Assembly (NCBI GenBank): GCA_024291935.2
Contig: CM044322.1
Location: forward strand, 65,587,405 to 65,651,404
Source: Okapia johnstoni
Lineage: Eukaryota > Chordata > Mammalia > Artiodactyla > Giraffidae
Length of the DNA: 64,000 nt
Reading direction: 5' to 3'
Shown: piece after piece, positions 1 through 11,439 of the stretch
Position numbering within the stretch: position 1 is the stretch's first letter
How the letters are laid out: every line of letters starts with the position of its first letter
Made by a program: the position numbers and the translations under genes
The notes under the pieces: model-generated
Told to the model about the DNA's origin: nothing
The model's input: only the letters and a program-made list of their open reading frames with translations
Database searches by the model: none

Positions 1-133
1 TTTTGCTTTGGCTCCATCCCATCATTCTTTCTGGAGTTAATTCACCACTGATCTCCAGTAGCATATTGGGCACTTACTGACCTGGGGAGTTCATCTTTCA
101 GTGTCCTATCTTTTTGCCTTTTCATACTGTTGA
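1..133 (-). mobile_element. BovB LINE fragment, cut by window edge
   Basis: This is antisense BovB from the 5' part of the element, upstream of or at the start of the endonuclease region. It breaks off near 133 and runs out of the window to the left. No usable reading frame is visible. A second piece of the same element region resumes at 2699. Confidence 0.75.
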
Positions 134-1479
134 TTTTCTAGTTCGCATCAAAGTTTTGACATTTATGGGAAAAAAGCATATTTTGAATAGTGCCACTAGC
201 ATAGTCAAGTACATTTTTATCATTTTGAGTTTTCCAATAACAGTTTTTATAGTAAGTTTGTGAGTGTTACTAAATCTTAAATATTCAACTGCTTTAGGAG
301 GCCATTCATTTTTAAGAATATTTACTGATCATTGTCAGTGTTCAAAGGTGGAAGGTAAAGTTTTGTGCGTCGTTTTTATTTTTTAATGTTCAATCGAGGG
401 ACATGTAAAGACTATGTATTTTATATTGTCACCAATAAACTTTAACTTTTATTTTAGGAATCTCTCAACCTAAAAACTGTATCTTGTGCATACATTGGCT
501 AGAACGACTTAACTGAATGCATAGATAAGTTCCTTATTTTACTTTTATCAATTCTTTCGATAATTTCCCAAGCATGACTATTGTTTCACATATTTTGTTG
601 CCACTTGGAAGTAAATGTTAACTTTGTTGATACCAGACAATAGATATTTTCAGCAATAACATGACAAACTATGGTATGCTTTCAAGTACGTATATCCATC
701 AATCATTAACAAATTATGTTCCATTATGTTTACATTTTGGATAGCTTTTTACCATGTACTTTTATACACATAGTTTGGTTTCAAGCTTTATTTTATGTTC
801 TCTTAGTTTTACAAATTAGTTTAAATTCTCATATTGACTTTTTTGACAAATGTAATAGCATATATGGTAATAAACTTTTTGCAAAGTGTATATCAATCTT
901 TCAGGCTAAAATCATTTTTATTAATTTTATAATGAGAAAGCAAGAAAACTGACTTTTACAGTTACACATTATAGTCAAATTCAACAACACCATTTAAAGG
1001 ATTTTAACTCCATTTTGCCTTTTTATTATTTTTATCCTCTTATCATGTCTCTGTCTCAGAAACAACCACCAGATTTCTGTGATAACAATTCCCAATTACT
1101 TCCAAATTCCCTCCAGTGATTCTTAATTAACCACTGCACATATAGTTTATAAATATCAGTATAGCTCTAATGTTACAGATTAGAAGAAAGTGTATATTTA
1201 CATTGCTTTTCTTTTTCCACAGATTGTCTACATTGACAGCTTGAGAACTACAAACAAAAGGGTATTGTATTCTAATTAAAGACATGATTTAAACGAAAAG
1301 CAAATGTACAGGAGCATTTTGAAAGTAAATGCAAAAGAAAGACAAGCATAATAAAACTTTCAAGAGGTTAAGAATTAAAATGAAAAGAAATATAAGAACA
1401 TTTTTACTTCTATTTTTAAATAGACTATTTAGGATACTCAGTTTCAGAAAAATTAAAAAAATAATACAGAGAAGTCTTA
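134..1479. other. AT-rich stretch, nothing recognised
   Basis: No repeat family, exon-like open frame or RNA gene was recognised. The one open frame here (716-952, plus) is a low-complexity aromatic-rich translation of AT-rich DNA and has no family resemblance. Confidence 0.5.
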
Positions 1480-2072
1480 TATAACTACCTCACACCTAGT
1501 TTCACCTATTATTATCATCTTCCATAAGTTTGGTAACTTTGTTACAATTAATGAACAGATATTGATAATACTATTGTTAAATAAAATCCATAATTCAGAT
1601 TTCTTTGTTTATTTACTTTTCTACTTTTTCTGTTCTTGAATTCTATTTAGGATCTTACATTTAGTTATTATGTCTCCTAGGTTCCACTTGGCTGGAATAT
1701 CTCAAACTTTCTTTGTTTTTCATAAAGAAAGGAAAAAGCTTTCCTTAAAATATACATACCTATGACTGATTCATGTTGATATACGTTGAAAACCAACACA
1801 ATATTATAAAGCAATCATCCTCTAATTAAAAGTAAATAATTTACTTAAAAAAGAAAATTTTATGGAGTATGTGTCAGCCATTTTATAACATGTCCTTCAA
1901 TTGGGAACATTCCTGATGTTTTTCTCATAATTAGACTTCTCCTGTGGTTTTTGGGGAGAAAGACCACAGAGGTAAAATGCCATTTTGATTACATCATATC
2001 AAGATTACATGCTTATTAGCCTGATTTATGTTGATGTTGACCTTGATCATGTGACTGGGATTGTATTTGACA
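1480..2072 (-). mobile_element. Old L1 (L1M type) 3' region, antisense
   Basis: The sequence follows the 3' untranslated part of an old mammalian L1 in reverse orientation, with the typical passage on a media-type change from a cytosine-poor lead to a 'gaccacagaggtaaaatgcc' block near 1963. The same family appears, better preserved, at 11795-12990. It is split by a short L1 tail at 1750-1845 and abuts a rearranged BovB at 2073. Confidence 0.6.
1750..1845 (+). mobile_element. Artiodactyl L1 3' tail nested in older L1
   Basis: The terminal part of a ruminant L1: 'gactgattcatgttgata', then a run of 'acaatattataaagcaatc' type sequence and an A-rich end. It is a severely 5'-truncated copy in plus orientation inside the antisense older L1. 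Confidence 0.55.
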
Positions 2073-3085
2073 GTACAAAAAAATCTTCACGACCCAGATA
2101 ATCATGGTGGTGTGATCAAGCTGGTTTTAGAAAAGGCAGAGGAACCAGAGATCAAATTGCCAATATCCGCTGGATCATGGAAAAAGCAAGAGTTCCAGAA
2201 AAACATCTATTTCGGCTTTATTGACTATGCCAAAGCCTTTGACGGTGTGGATCACAATAAACTGTGGAAAATTCTGAAAGAGATGGGAATACCAGACCAT
2301 CTGACCTGTCTCTTGAGAAACCTGTATGCAGGTCAGGAAGGAACAGGTAGAACTGGTGTGATCACTCACCTAGAGCCAGACATCTGGAAGTTCACGGTTC
2401 ACGTATTGCTGAAGCCTGGCTTGGACAATTTTGAGCATTACTTTACTAGCATGTGAGATGAGTGCAATTGTGCGGTAGTTTGAGCATTCTTTAGCATTGC
2501 CTTTCTTTGGGATTGGAATGAAAACTGACCTTTTCCAGACCTGTGGCCACTGCTGAGTTTTACAAATTTGCTGGCATATCGAGTGCAGCACTTTCACAGC
2601 ATCATCTTTCAGGATTTGAAATAGCTCAACTGGAATTCCCTCACCTCCACTAGCTTTGTTTGTAGTGATGCTTTCTAAGGCCCACTTGACTTCACATTCC
2701 AAGAATACTGAAGTGGTTTGCCATGCCCTTCTCCAGTGGACCACATTCTGTCAGACCTCTCCACCATGACCCATCCGTCTTGGGTGGCCCTACACATCAT
2801 GGCTTAGTTTCATTGAGATAGACAAGGCTGTGGTCCGTGTGATCAGATTAACTAGTTTTCAGTAATTTTAGTTTCAGTGTTTCTGCTCTCTGATGCCCTC
2901 TCACAACACCTACCGTCTTACTTGGGTTTCTGTTACCTTGGACGTGGGTATTTCTTCATGGCTGCTCCAGCAAAGTGCAGCCGTTGCTCCTTACCTTGGA
3001 GAAGGGGCCGGGGGCCGGGGGTAGCAGCCGAGAGGAGCTAGGCCAGGCCGGGCACCAGGGGCAGTGGCCGAGAGGAGCTAGGCCA
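2073..3085. mobile_element. Scrambled BovB mosaic (sense and antisense blocks)
   Basis: Five blocks of BovB are joined out of order. Block 1 (2073-2118, sense) is the spacer between endonuclease and RT. Block 2 (about 2116-2355, sense) is a later RT part with the DYAKAFD motif of RT motif A. Block 3 (2353-2383, sense) returns to the spacer. Block 4 (2381-2700, antisense) is the RT part that directly precedes block 2 in a normal element. Block 5 (2699-3085, antisense) is the GC-richer 5' untranslated region. Joins fall on short shared words such as 'gtgtgatca' and 'catctgga'. The frames at 2061-2456 and 2370-2744 are fragments of RT read across these joins, not genes. Confidence 0.7.
3028..3084. 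repeat. 40-bp-spaced direct repeat in BovB 5' region
   Basis: The 17-mer ccgagaggagctaggcc occurs at 3028-3044 and again at 3068-3084, 40 bp apart, in the GC-rich 5' untranslated part of BovB. It fits the short internal repeats known in that region of the element. Confidence 0.7.
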
Positions 3086-3114
3086 TCTTAACGATATCAA
3101 ATCTCCTACTCTAT

Positions 3115-3845
3115 AAACAAGAAATGTAGCTCCATTTATTTAGAACTTTGATTTTTTATATCAGAGAACTATATTTTTTCATAAATAAATTCTTTACATA
3201 TTTGATTAGATTTATACCCACATATTTCACTTTTTGTGCAGTTTAACATTTTACATTTAAAATACCTGTTGCGCCTTTTTTTTTGTATATAGGAAATTAA
3301 TTGAGTTTTTTAATGTGAATTTTGTATTGTACAGACTAGCTATTTTCACTTTTAGTTTCAGGATATTTTTGTTGATCCTTCAGGATGTGTTGCATAGGCA
3401 ATCACATCATCTGTGAACAAGGATACTTTTATTTCTTTGTTTCTGGTCTCTATAGTTTTTCTTTTATGATATCCAGCACATTGTTGAATAGAAGTAGTCA
3501 GGGAGGACCTTCTTGCTTTGTTCTTGTCTTTGGGGTCAGAAAGTCAACTTTCTTTCATTAGTATGCCTTTAGCTATAGATTTTTTGTAGAAGTTCTGAAG
3601 TCAAGGAAGTTTCCCTCTATTTCTAGATTTCTGAAAATTTTATAATGAAAGAATATTGGAATTTTTCAAATAGAAGTTGTTGTTGTTTTTTACATTGATC
3701 AATACAGTTCTTTGCTTCTTCTTTATCCTGTTGATGAACTGGATCACTTTTCCTAATTTTCAAATAACAGCTGGAATTGATCCCTGTTGGGTATGGTGTA
3801 AAAATTTTTGCATGCATTTTTATGTTTAATTTGCTAATACATTGT
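3115..3845 (-). mobile_element. L1 ORF2 fragment (RT region), antisense, decayed
   Basis: The reverse strand resembles the L1 ORF2 RT region. On the plus strand one sees the familiar antisense signature of a stretch like 'gaacaaggatacttttatttctttg', then a 'gttgaatagaagtagtcag' type passage, then 'ccttcttgctttgttcttgt'. Many stops and indels mean it is long dead. It is not collinear with the L1 piece at 4860, which comes from further downstream in ORF2. Confidence 0.6.
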
Positions 3846-4396
3846 TGAATTTTAGCTATGGTTTAAGATAGCAAAAACCCTTATAATATTACATAACATG
3901 CTATTTTTTGATATATGTTACTTTTGCTAATTATATTAGTGAAAAACTATCTTCAATTATTGCTTTTCTTTACCTAGCAGAGCCATGTATTTTTGTCACA
4001 ATTATAGTTGTAATGTTTTTAAAGATTTTGATTTTTCAAACTTTCATTTGAAGGATAATTATCACTGGCACATAGATTTTTTGTCTACTATAAATATTCA
4101 TATCTCTGGTTTATTCTTTATTTTTGATTTTATAGGCTTAATGTTAATGACCAGATGACATTCTTTTTACCTTACACATCACTTTTTCACTAGATTTATT
4201 TACATTTTATTTTTTTCTAACAAGTAATGTTAAAGGTTAAAGAACGTTTTATTGTATGTATAAAACATACAAATATGAAGATAATAAGTTCATTTCTATC
4301 CTTTGTAACTGTACATAAAATGCATATTTTTCTATTTTGGTTTGAATGTAGACAATATTTAGAGATTATGATTTATAAATATTAATCTATATTATG
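3846..4396. other. AT-rich stretch, nothing recognised
   Basis: Possibly a further decayed continuation of the neighbouring antisense L1, but similarity was too weak to claim. No exon-like feature was seen. Confidence 0.4.
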
Positions 4397-4602
4397 GGGC
4401 TTTCCTAGTGGCTTAGTGGTAAAGAATCCACCTGCCAATGCATAAGACATGAGTTTGATCCCTGATCCAGGAAGATCCCCTGGAGAAAGAAATGGAAACC
4501 CACTCCATTGCCTAGAAATTCCCATGGACAGAGGAACCCGGTGGGCTATATTACATAAATTGCAAAGAGTTGGACTTGACTTAGTGATCGAAGAGCAACA
4601 AT
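4397..4602 (+). mobile_element. Bov-tA SINE
   Basis: A tRNA-derived head ('ggcttagtggtaaagaatcc', pol III A-box-like, then 'gagtttgatccc' B-box-like) is followed by the BovA body, ending at 'gagttggacttgacttagtg'. It is diverged, with several changes from the young consensus. Confidence 0.85.
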
Positions 4603-4859
4603 CTGTTATTATATTTTCAGTACATACATTTGGTAATGGTCAATATAAAGTATATAGTATATCGTGACTTTTCATATGTTTTTATATGTTAATTGCTGAA
4701 AACCATTCACGTACAGTTCTGCTAGTTAAATGATGCTTGCACTATGCAATCCAATCTAACTCTTCATTTTTCAATGGATAAAACACTCAAAAGTCAGAAT
4801 TATATAGTTATTATAGGATATTTTTGAAAGCGTGGAAATAAAACAAAATGTTCTCTGGA

Positions 4860-5357
4860 TTCATGCTTGTTGTCACATATTGCAGGATTTCCTTCTTTTT
4901 AAGGCTGAATAATTATCTATAACTGCAATGTTTTCTGTATCCATTCATCCATCCATGAATTTTTAGTTTGTTTCCACATCTTGGCTATTGCGACTAAGCC
5001 TGCAATGAATATAAAAGTGCACTAGTTGTTTCAAGATTTGCATTTCAGTTCTTGTGGATAAATACTGAGAAGCAGGAATGCTGGATCATATCATAGATCT
5101 ATTTTAATTTTTGAGAAATCTCCATATTGTTTTCCATTGTGACTTTGCCATTTTAAATTTCCACCAATAGTGTACAAGAATTCCAACTGCTCCACATTTT
5201 CACCAACACCTGATATCTTGTTTTTTTGCTTTTGGGGTTTTTTTTTTGATAATATTATTGTAATGGGTATAAGGTAATATCTCATTGTGATGTCGATTTC
5301 GGTTACCTTGATGAATAGTGATTTGAGCATCTTTTTATATACCTGTTGACTCTTTGT
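4860..5357 (-). mobile_element. L1 ORF2 C-terminal region, antisense, split by BovB
   Basis: Antisense of the ORF2 C-terminal part, with signatures such as 'gtttgtttccacatcttggctattg' type sequence near 4965 and 'ccaccaatagtgtacaagaa' near 5163. It stops where the BovB starts and resumes at 6761-6830, so it is the older target of that insertion. Confidence 0.75.
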
Positions 5358-6760
5358 TTGGACTTTCTTTGCATTGCCCTTCTTAGGGACTGAAATGAAA
5401 ACTGACCTTTTCCAGTCTTGTGGCCACTGCTGTGTTTTCAAATTTGCCAACATATTGAGTGCACCACTTTCACAGCATCATCTTTTAGAATTTTAAATAG
5501 CTCAACTGGAATTCCATCACCTCCACTAGCTTTGTTCATAGTGATGCTTCCTAAGGCCCACTTGACTTCACATTCCAGGATGTCTGGATCTAGGTGATTA
5601 ATCACACCATCGTGGTTATCTTGGTCATGAAGATCTTTTTTGTATAACTCTTCTGTGTATTCTTGCCATCTCTTCTTAATATCTTCTGCTTCTGTTAGGT
5701 CCATACTGTTTCTGTCCTTTATTGAGTCCATCTTTGCATGAAATGTTCCCTTGGTATCTCTAAATTTCTTGAAGAGATCTCTAGTCTTTCCCAATCTGTT
5801 GTTTTCCTCTATTTCTTTGCATTGATCGCTGAGGGAGGCTTTCTTATCTCTGCTTCATAGCCTTCGGAACTCTGAATTCAAATGGGTATATCTTTACTTT
5901 TCTTCTTTGCCTTTAGCTTCTCTTCTTTTCTCAGCTATTTGTAAGGCCTCCTCAGAAAACCAGTTTGCCTTTTTGCATTTATCACACTTATGGCAGAAAG
6001 TGAAGAGGAACTAAAGTGTCTCTTGAGGGAAGTAAAAGAGGAGGGTGAAAAAGATGGCTTAAAACTCAACATTCAGAAAACTAAGATCATGGCCTCTGAT
6101 CCCATCACTTGATGTAAATAGATGGAGAAACAATGGAAACAGTGACAGACTTTATTTTCTTGGGCTCCGAAATCACTGCAGATGTTGATGCAGCCATGAG
6201 ATTAAAAGACACCAGCTCCTTGGAAGAAAAGCTATGACCAACTTAGCGTATTAAAACACAGCGACATTTCTTTGCTCACCAAGATCTGTCTAGACAAAGC
6301 TAATCAAAAACCAAAACTACTGGTTTTTCCAGTAGCCATGTATGGATGTGAGAGTTGGACTAAAAAGAAAGCTGAATACTGAAGAATTAATGCTTTTGAA
6401 CTGTGGTGTTGGAGAAGACTCTTGAGAGTCCCTTGAACTGCAAGGAGATCCAACCAGTCCATCCTAAAGGAAATCAGTCATGAATATTCATTGGAATGAC
6501 TGATGCTGAAGCTGATACTCCAATACTTTGGTCACCTGATGCAAAGAACTGACTCAATGGAAAAGACCCTGATGCTGAGAAAGATTGAAGGTAGGAGGAG
6601 AAGGGGATGACAGAGGATGAGATGGTTGGACAGCATCACCGACTTAATGGACATGAATTTGAGCAAGTTCTGGGAGACTGGTGATGGACAGAGAAGCCTG
6701 GCGTGCTGCAGTCCATGGCGTCACAAAGAATTGGACACTACTGAGAGACTGAACTGAACT
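5358..6760. mobile_element. BovB insertion with 5' inversion (twin-priming form)
   Basis: The left part (5358 to about 5985) is antisense BovB running from mid RT back into the end of the endonuclease region. The right part (about 5986-6760) is sense BovB from just after the RT catalytic YADD position to the 3' end with its 'gactgaactgaact' tail. The two halves meet head to head, as in twin-primed LINE insertions. Part of RT between them is missing. The interrupted L1 carries near-identical 10-mers at the two edges, gactctttgt (5348-5357) and gactgtttat (6761-6770), a plausible aged TSD. The frames on the minus strand at 5091-5453 and 5438-5794 are pieces of BovB protein. Confidence 0.85.
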
Positions 6761-6830
6761 GACTGTTTATATTCTTGGAGAAATGAATATTCTAATGTTT
6801 TATGCATTTTTAAAGAAACTAAATGCATAA
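6761..6830 (-). mobile_element. Right part of the L1 split by BovB
   Basis: The antisense L1 ORF2 sequence that broke off at 5357 resumes here, with the 'ttcttggagaaatgaatatt' passage expected next in an antisense L1. Confidence 0.6.
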
Positions 6831-7533
6831 TTGAGAACATTTTAAGTGTCTGCTGTGTGTCAAAGATAAGAATAACAGAAATCTTCATCAAGAGGTCATT
6901 GGTTAAAAAACATTTTAGAAAAAAGAGATTATGGAGAATAATTTTTCTTTGGGGCCTGTTAGAATTTTTCTATATTAGAGTAAAATGGCTAATTCTTTAC
7001 CTCTTCTCCATCATTGAAAACGGACCATCTCAGGTGTGAGCTTGGGGAAGATTAGCCCTTTGAAGCTGAGATGTACCTTGAAGGGACTGACACTGACAAC
7101 ACTTAATGTCATACACTGATGACACTCCCAGAAGTTGTGCATAAGTTTTTTCTTACATTTCCATGTCCATCAAGGTTTACTTGTGATGCTTGCATCCATT
7201 ACCTTATATGCCTTAACGAAGAAGCCCCTCCAGGAACCACATGGGCTTCTATTCCCAGATAAAACTTAAAAGAAAGGACTAGTGAGAAGAACTTCAGATT
7301 CTGTTGCCTCAGCTTGCCCTGGGATATAACTGATAATTATGTTTTTCCTTGTCTACTTTTATTCTAAATTTTTCTCAACCTCAGCTGGTTATGATGTTGG
7401 TCTTGGTGTCATACCTGGGGGGGTAAATCAGATGTTTATTACTGAGGCTTCTGAGTCACTGGTCACCATTGTGTGTCTCATTCTGAGATTTCTGCTATTT
7501 TTAAGGTATTATTAGAATTGGATAAGGGAGCAA
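6831..7533. other. Unassigned stretch
   Basis: Roughly 700 bp with no family recognised. A run of seven G (near 7418) preceded by 'cataccet'-like sequence suggests a retroviral polypurine tract at best, but no LTR could be delimited. Confidence 0.3.
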
Positions 7534-8160
7534 ATAGATGGGAAACAATGGAAACAGTGACAGGCTTAATTTTTTTATGCTCCAAAATCACTGCAGATGG
7601 TGATTGCAGACATGAACTTAAAAGACACTTTCTCCTTGGAAGAAAAGTTATGACCAACCTAGACAGCATATTAAAAAGCACAGACGTCACTTTGCCAACA
7701 AACGTCTGTCTACTCCAGGATATGGTTTTTCCATTAGTCATGTATGGATGTGAGAGTTGGACTATAAAGAAAGCTGAGCGCCGAAGAATTGATGCTTTTG
7801 AGCCGTGGTGTTGGAGAAGACTCTTGAGAGTCCCTTAGACTGCAAGGAGATCCAACCAGTCCATCCTAGAGGAAATTAGTCCTGGATAGTCATTGGAAGG
7901 ACTGATGCTGAAGCTGAAACTCCAATACTTTGGCCACCTGATGCAAAGAGCTGACTCATTGGAAAAGACCCTGATGCTGGGAAAGATGAATGCAGGAGGA
8001 GAAGGGGATGACAGAGGATGAGATGGTTGGATGGCATCACCAACTCAGTGGACATGAGTTTGAGTAAACTCTTGGAATTGCTGATGGACAGGAACGCTGG
8101 TGTGCTGCAGTCCATGGGGTCACCAATAATTGGACACAACTGAGTGACTGAACTGAAGTG
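7534..8160 (+). mobile_element. BovB 3' portion, sense
   Basis: Sense BovB from the region coding the tail of the RT protein to the 3' end ('gactgaactgaagtg'). The frame at 7473-7838 runs from flanking DNA into BovB codons that read [19 protein letters not shown], the conserved C-terminal segment. It is 5'-truncated, and the coding potential is dead. Confidence 0.9.
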
Positions 8161-8179
8161 AGCTGAAGGGTGTACTGAG

Positions 8180-8960
8180 CAGTATTACCACCTATATCTT
8201 TCTGCACCCATTGGTTAACAGCAATGCAATCCTAGTTCCACTTTCAGAAAGAGGAAGTACAAATTTCCCAAGGGAGTCTTTGGGAGTGGTAATAAGTGGG
8301 ACCACTCCTGCTCTTGGCACCAATATCATATATACTTCCAAATGATGATCCAATACTAAATAAGGAACTTTGATTCAACTATTAACTGTGAGTTGCCACT
8401 CAGTATTGTCAATAGCTTGCACTCCTTCCTGTGAGTGCAGTATGATACAGCCAGTGGATCTCATAATCATTAGCTGGTCTTACACCTTCTTGGTCTGATG
8501 CTTTTTTATGTGGGATTACATGCTGGTGGAGCAAACACTCTGTAGGATCCTGGGTGGTTGTGCTGGCTAAGCTCTGGCATAAAGCAGGTAAACCTGTATC
8601 TGGGATATGTATCTAGTTTAGTCAAAATGTATGAGTTGTTTTCAAAAAGATATACAACTATGGCTGTCTGATGGCATGGCTTTCTCTGGAACACTAGGGG
8701 CCCATGATGTAATTTTCCCACTGAGACCTCTCATGAATGTAGCACTTTTGTACAAATACGACTAGGTTCTTTCACTTTCTTGAACATCATAGGGTCTGCC
8801 AGGTTGTGTGGCCCAAACAGCAGGGCTATTGTGGAGTAGCCTGCACTACTTGTGGACACTTTTCAGCTCCAGGTGTCCCCTCCAAATTAAAACCCTTTGT
8901 GTTATTCATTGTAAGATCCTAAGTTTCTCATATGCAGATTGTTCTGTTTCTGGGATTTGA
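8180..8960 (-). pseudogene. ERVL-type endogenous retrovirus pol relic (integrase to dUTPase-like part)
   Basis: On the minus strand the frame at 8506-8721 contains ILTKLDTYPRYRF, which resembles the integrase core of ERVL-class elements (family pattern LTGIDTYSGYGF, with the first catalytic Asp). A little further downstream (about 8230-8300, another frame) reads LITTPKDSLGKFVLP, resembling the dUTPase-like segment that follows integrase in ERVL pol. Intervening pol sequence is missing and several frame breaks are present, so it is an inert remnant. No LTRs were identified beside it. The assignment rests on motif memory. Sequence up to about 9240 may belong to the same relic. Confidence 0.5.
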
Positions 8961-9284
8961 AGAAACCTCCTACATTGTCCTTCTTTCTTTGTGGCAGGAG
9001 ATAGAATTGGCAATCATTTTTCTTACTTAAGATGGGATGTCCTTGATTACTAGGTCCTTAAATTTTACTGATGTGACTGACCTCTGATCATTCTTCCTAA
9101 TGATGGTGCAAGGTTAGTAGACCCTTGCTGTTCTTTTTCCTTTGAGTTCTTTGTTTTCTCCTAACTATCTCCACAATTTGCTGAAGCCTGGCCTGCTAGG
9201 TAAGTGAGGATATCTTAAGACTTTTCATCCAGTCTAGCTACTAAGTGTCATGAAGGACATAAGCAGTTGTTCAGTCCTTTATCG

Positions 9285-10050
9285 TCAAAGAAATGCATAT
9301 CAAAACCACAATGAGTTACCATTTCATACCTGTTAGAAGAGCTCTCATTAAAACACACACACACATGCACACGTGTAAAACCACAAAATAACAAGTGTTG
9401 GCAAGGACATGGAAAAAATTGAACCCTCTTGTATTGCTGGTGGTAATGTAAAATAGTATAGCCTCTGTGGAAAACAGTTGGCAATCCCTCAAAAAAAAAA
9501 TAAACAGAATTACTGTATGATCCATCATTTATACTTCTGAAGCTATACCCAGATAAAAGAAAAGACTTCAACAGATATTTGTACACTTATGTTCATGGCA
9601 GTATTATTCACAATAGCCAAATTGTGGAAACAATCTAAGTGTTCACTGATGAATAGATGAATATATACGTGTATACAAGGGAATATTATTCAGCCTCAAA
9701 AAGAATCAAAGTCTGATGAATGCTATAATATGGATGGATCTTGAAGGCATTATACTAAGTGAAATAAACTATTCACTAAAGGAAAAAAATATCGTATGAA
9801 TCCACTTAAATAAGGTACCTAAAGTAGTCAAATTCATAGAAACAGAAATTAGAATGGTGCTTTCCAGTGGTTGGTAGAGGGTGGGATGGGGATTTATTGT
9901 TTAATACCTATTAAATAGAGATCCAAACTGGGAAGATGAGAAAGTTCTGGACATGGATGGTAGTGATCATTGCACAACCATGTAAATTCAGTTAATTCCA
10001 CCAATTTATACACTTAAATATGGTTAATTTTATGCTATGTATAGTTTCAC
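9285..10050 (+). mobile_element. Old L1 3' portion (ORF2 C-terminus and 3' UTR), sense
   Basis: Sense L1: 'aaaccacaatgagttaccat', 'ctggtggtaatgtaaaata', 'gcagtattattcacaatagc', 'cattatactaagtgaaataa', then the 3' untranslated part with 'gtggttggtagagggtggga' and an ending near 'acacttaaatatggttaatt'. Frames are broken. A short CA run (about 9353-9364) sits inside. This older L1 subfamily differs from the young one at 14932-16890. Confidence 0.8.
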
Positions 10051-10057
10051 TTCTTTG

Positions 10058-10235
10058 TTTGCATACTCAGTTGTGTCCAACTCTTTATGACCCTACGGAC
10101 TGTAGCTGGCCAGACTCCTCTGCCCGTGGGATTCTCCAGGCAAGAGTACTGAGTGGGTTGCCAATTCCTCCTCCAGGGGATCTTCCTGACCCAGAGATCA
10201 AACCCACATCTCCTGCGTTGGCAGGCAGATTCTTA
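10058..10235 (-). mobile_element. Bov-tA SINE
   Basis: The BovA body in reverse ('cagttgtgtccaactcttta', 'ccaggcaagagtactgagtg', 'ctccaggggatcttcctgac'), then the tRNA-derived head in reverse ('cctgcgttggcaggcagatt'). It is inserted right after the 3' end of the L1. Confidence 0.85.
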
Positions 10236-10927
10236 GTTCACTATTATATGTCTATATATATATAGTTTACTATATATGGTATATAGTTTACTAATATATA
10301 TTATATGCTTGTCCATTTTCCAAAAATAACAAGTGTATCAATATTTTCTGTTCCTTCATCTCAAGAGATACCACATAATATTGCATGCTCTCAACATTTT
10401 GTGAAATTTGCCTTTCCCAAGATATTAATCCTACATACCAATTTGTGAAATAATAATCTCATAACTTAATGAATACCAAGAAAATATTCATTCAGAATTG
10501 TGTAAAATATTTTTTCACTAAAGCATAGTGTTATTAGCATTTGAGGTTGAGTAATAATCCTCCCCCAAATAATAATAATATTTTCTCACATTCTCTACAA
10601 TTTCTGGACTAATTATAGCATGAGAAACGATTTTCAAGACATCTAAGTATCTTTTCTTCCTGTCTTTACTCTATATCAGTCACTACCTGGTGTCATATTA
10701 CTTATTTACTTCAATATTTTGTTATAACGGAGGGTAAACTCAGTGAAATAGAAGCTTGTCCACTTTATTCACTCAAATAATCCCATCCCACTGTCTGTAA
10801 GGGTGCTGAAAATATAATAGAGTTCCTAATAAAATGGTCAAACAATTAAATAAATTTAATTTTCTTACTCTTGATTTCAAGTGATTGTATTACTAGATAC
10901 TATTCACTGGATGCTATTCACCTATTA
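10236..10927. other. AT-rich stretch, nothing recognised
   Basis: It starts with a short TA-rich run (about 10248-10300). No repeat family or exon-like segment was recognised in the rest. Confidence 0.4.
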
Positions 10928-11123
10928 GGCTTTCCCTGATAGCTCAGTTAATGAAGAACCCACCTGCAGTGCAGAAGATCCTGAGTCGATTCCAGGGTTG
11001 GGAAGATCCCCTGGAGAAAGGAAAAGACTACCTACTCCAGTACTCTGGCCTAGAGAATTCCATGGACTGTATAGATCATGGGCTTGCAAAGAGTCAGATA
11101 TTATTGAGTGACTTTCACTCACT
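10928..11123 (+). mobile_element. Bov-tA SINE
   Basis: The tRNA-derived head ('gatagctcagttaatgaaga') is joined to the BovA body ('gggaagatcccctggagaaa') and ends near 'ttattgagtgactttcactc'. It is diverged. Confidence 0.85.
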
Positions 11124-11228
11124 CATTCATTCACCTGTTAAGTAAAATGTGTTATGAATTTTAACTCAATACATGCAAGCAATTGCAATTACTAGATGTA
11201 TTTATGAATTTTGCTATTTAAAGTGTAA

Positions 11229-11341
11229 TTTTTTTGGTTGTGCAGTGAGGCTTATGGGATCTTAGTTCCCCAACCAAGGATCAAACCCAAGCCCTTAGCA
11301 GTGAAAGTACAGAATCCTAACCACTGGACCACCAGGGAATT
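11229..11341 (-). mobile_element. CHR-type tRNA SINE (cetartiodactyl)
   Basis: Reverse-strand CHR signature: 'gatcttagttccccaaccaa', 'ggatcaaacccaagccctta' and 'ctggaccaccagggaatt'. Older than Bov-tA and shared across cetartiodactyls. Related copies lie at 47313 and 49918. Confidence 0.75.
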
Positions 11342-11439
11342 AGCAATACATTTATTTAAAACAAAGTTAAACTAATATTTTTTGTTTGTCTTCATGTGTT
11401 ATTGACTATCCCTAGTTTCGATATGCTCTCTTGGATTAT

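Noticed and set aside
7410..7430. Seven-G run as a retroviral polypurine tract followed by an LTR
   Set aside because: No LTR ends, no matching internal region in the right orientation; the nearby ERVL relic lies on the other strand.
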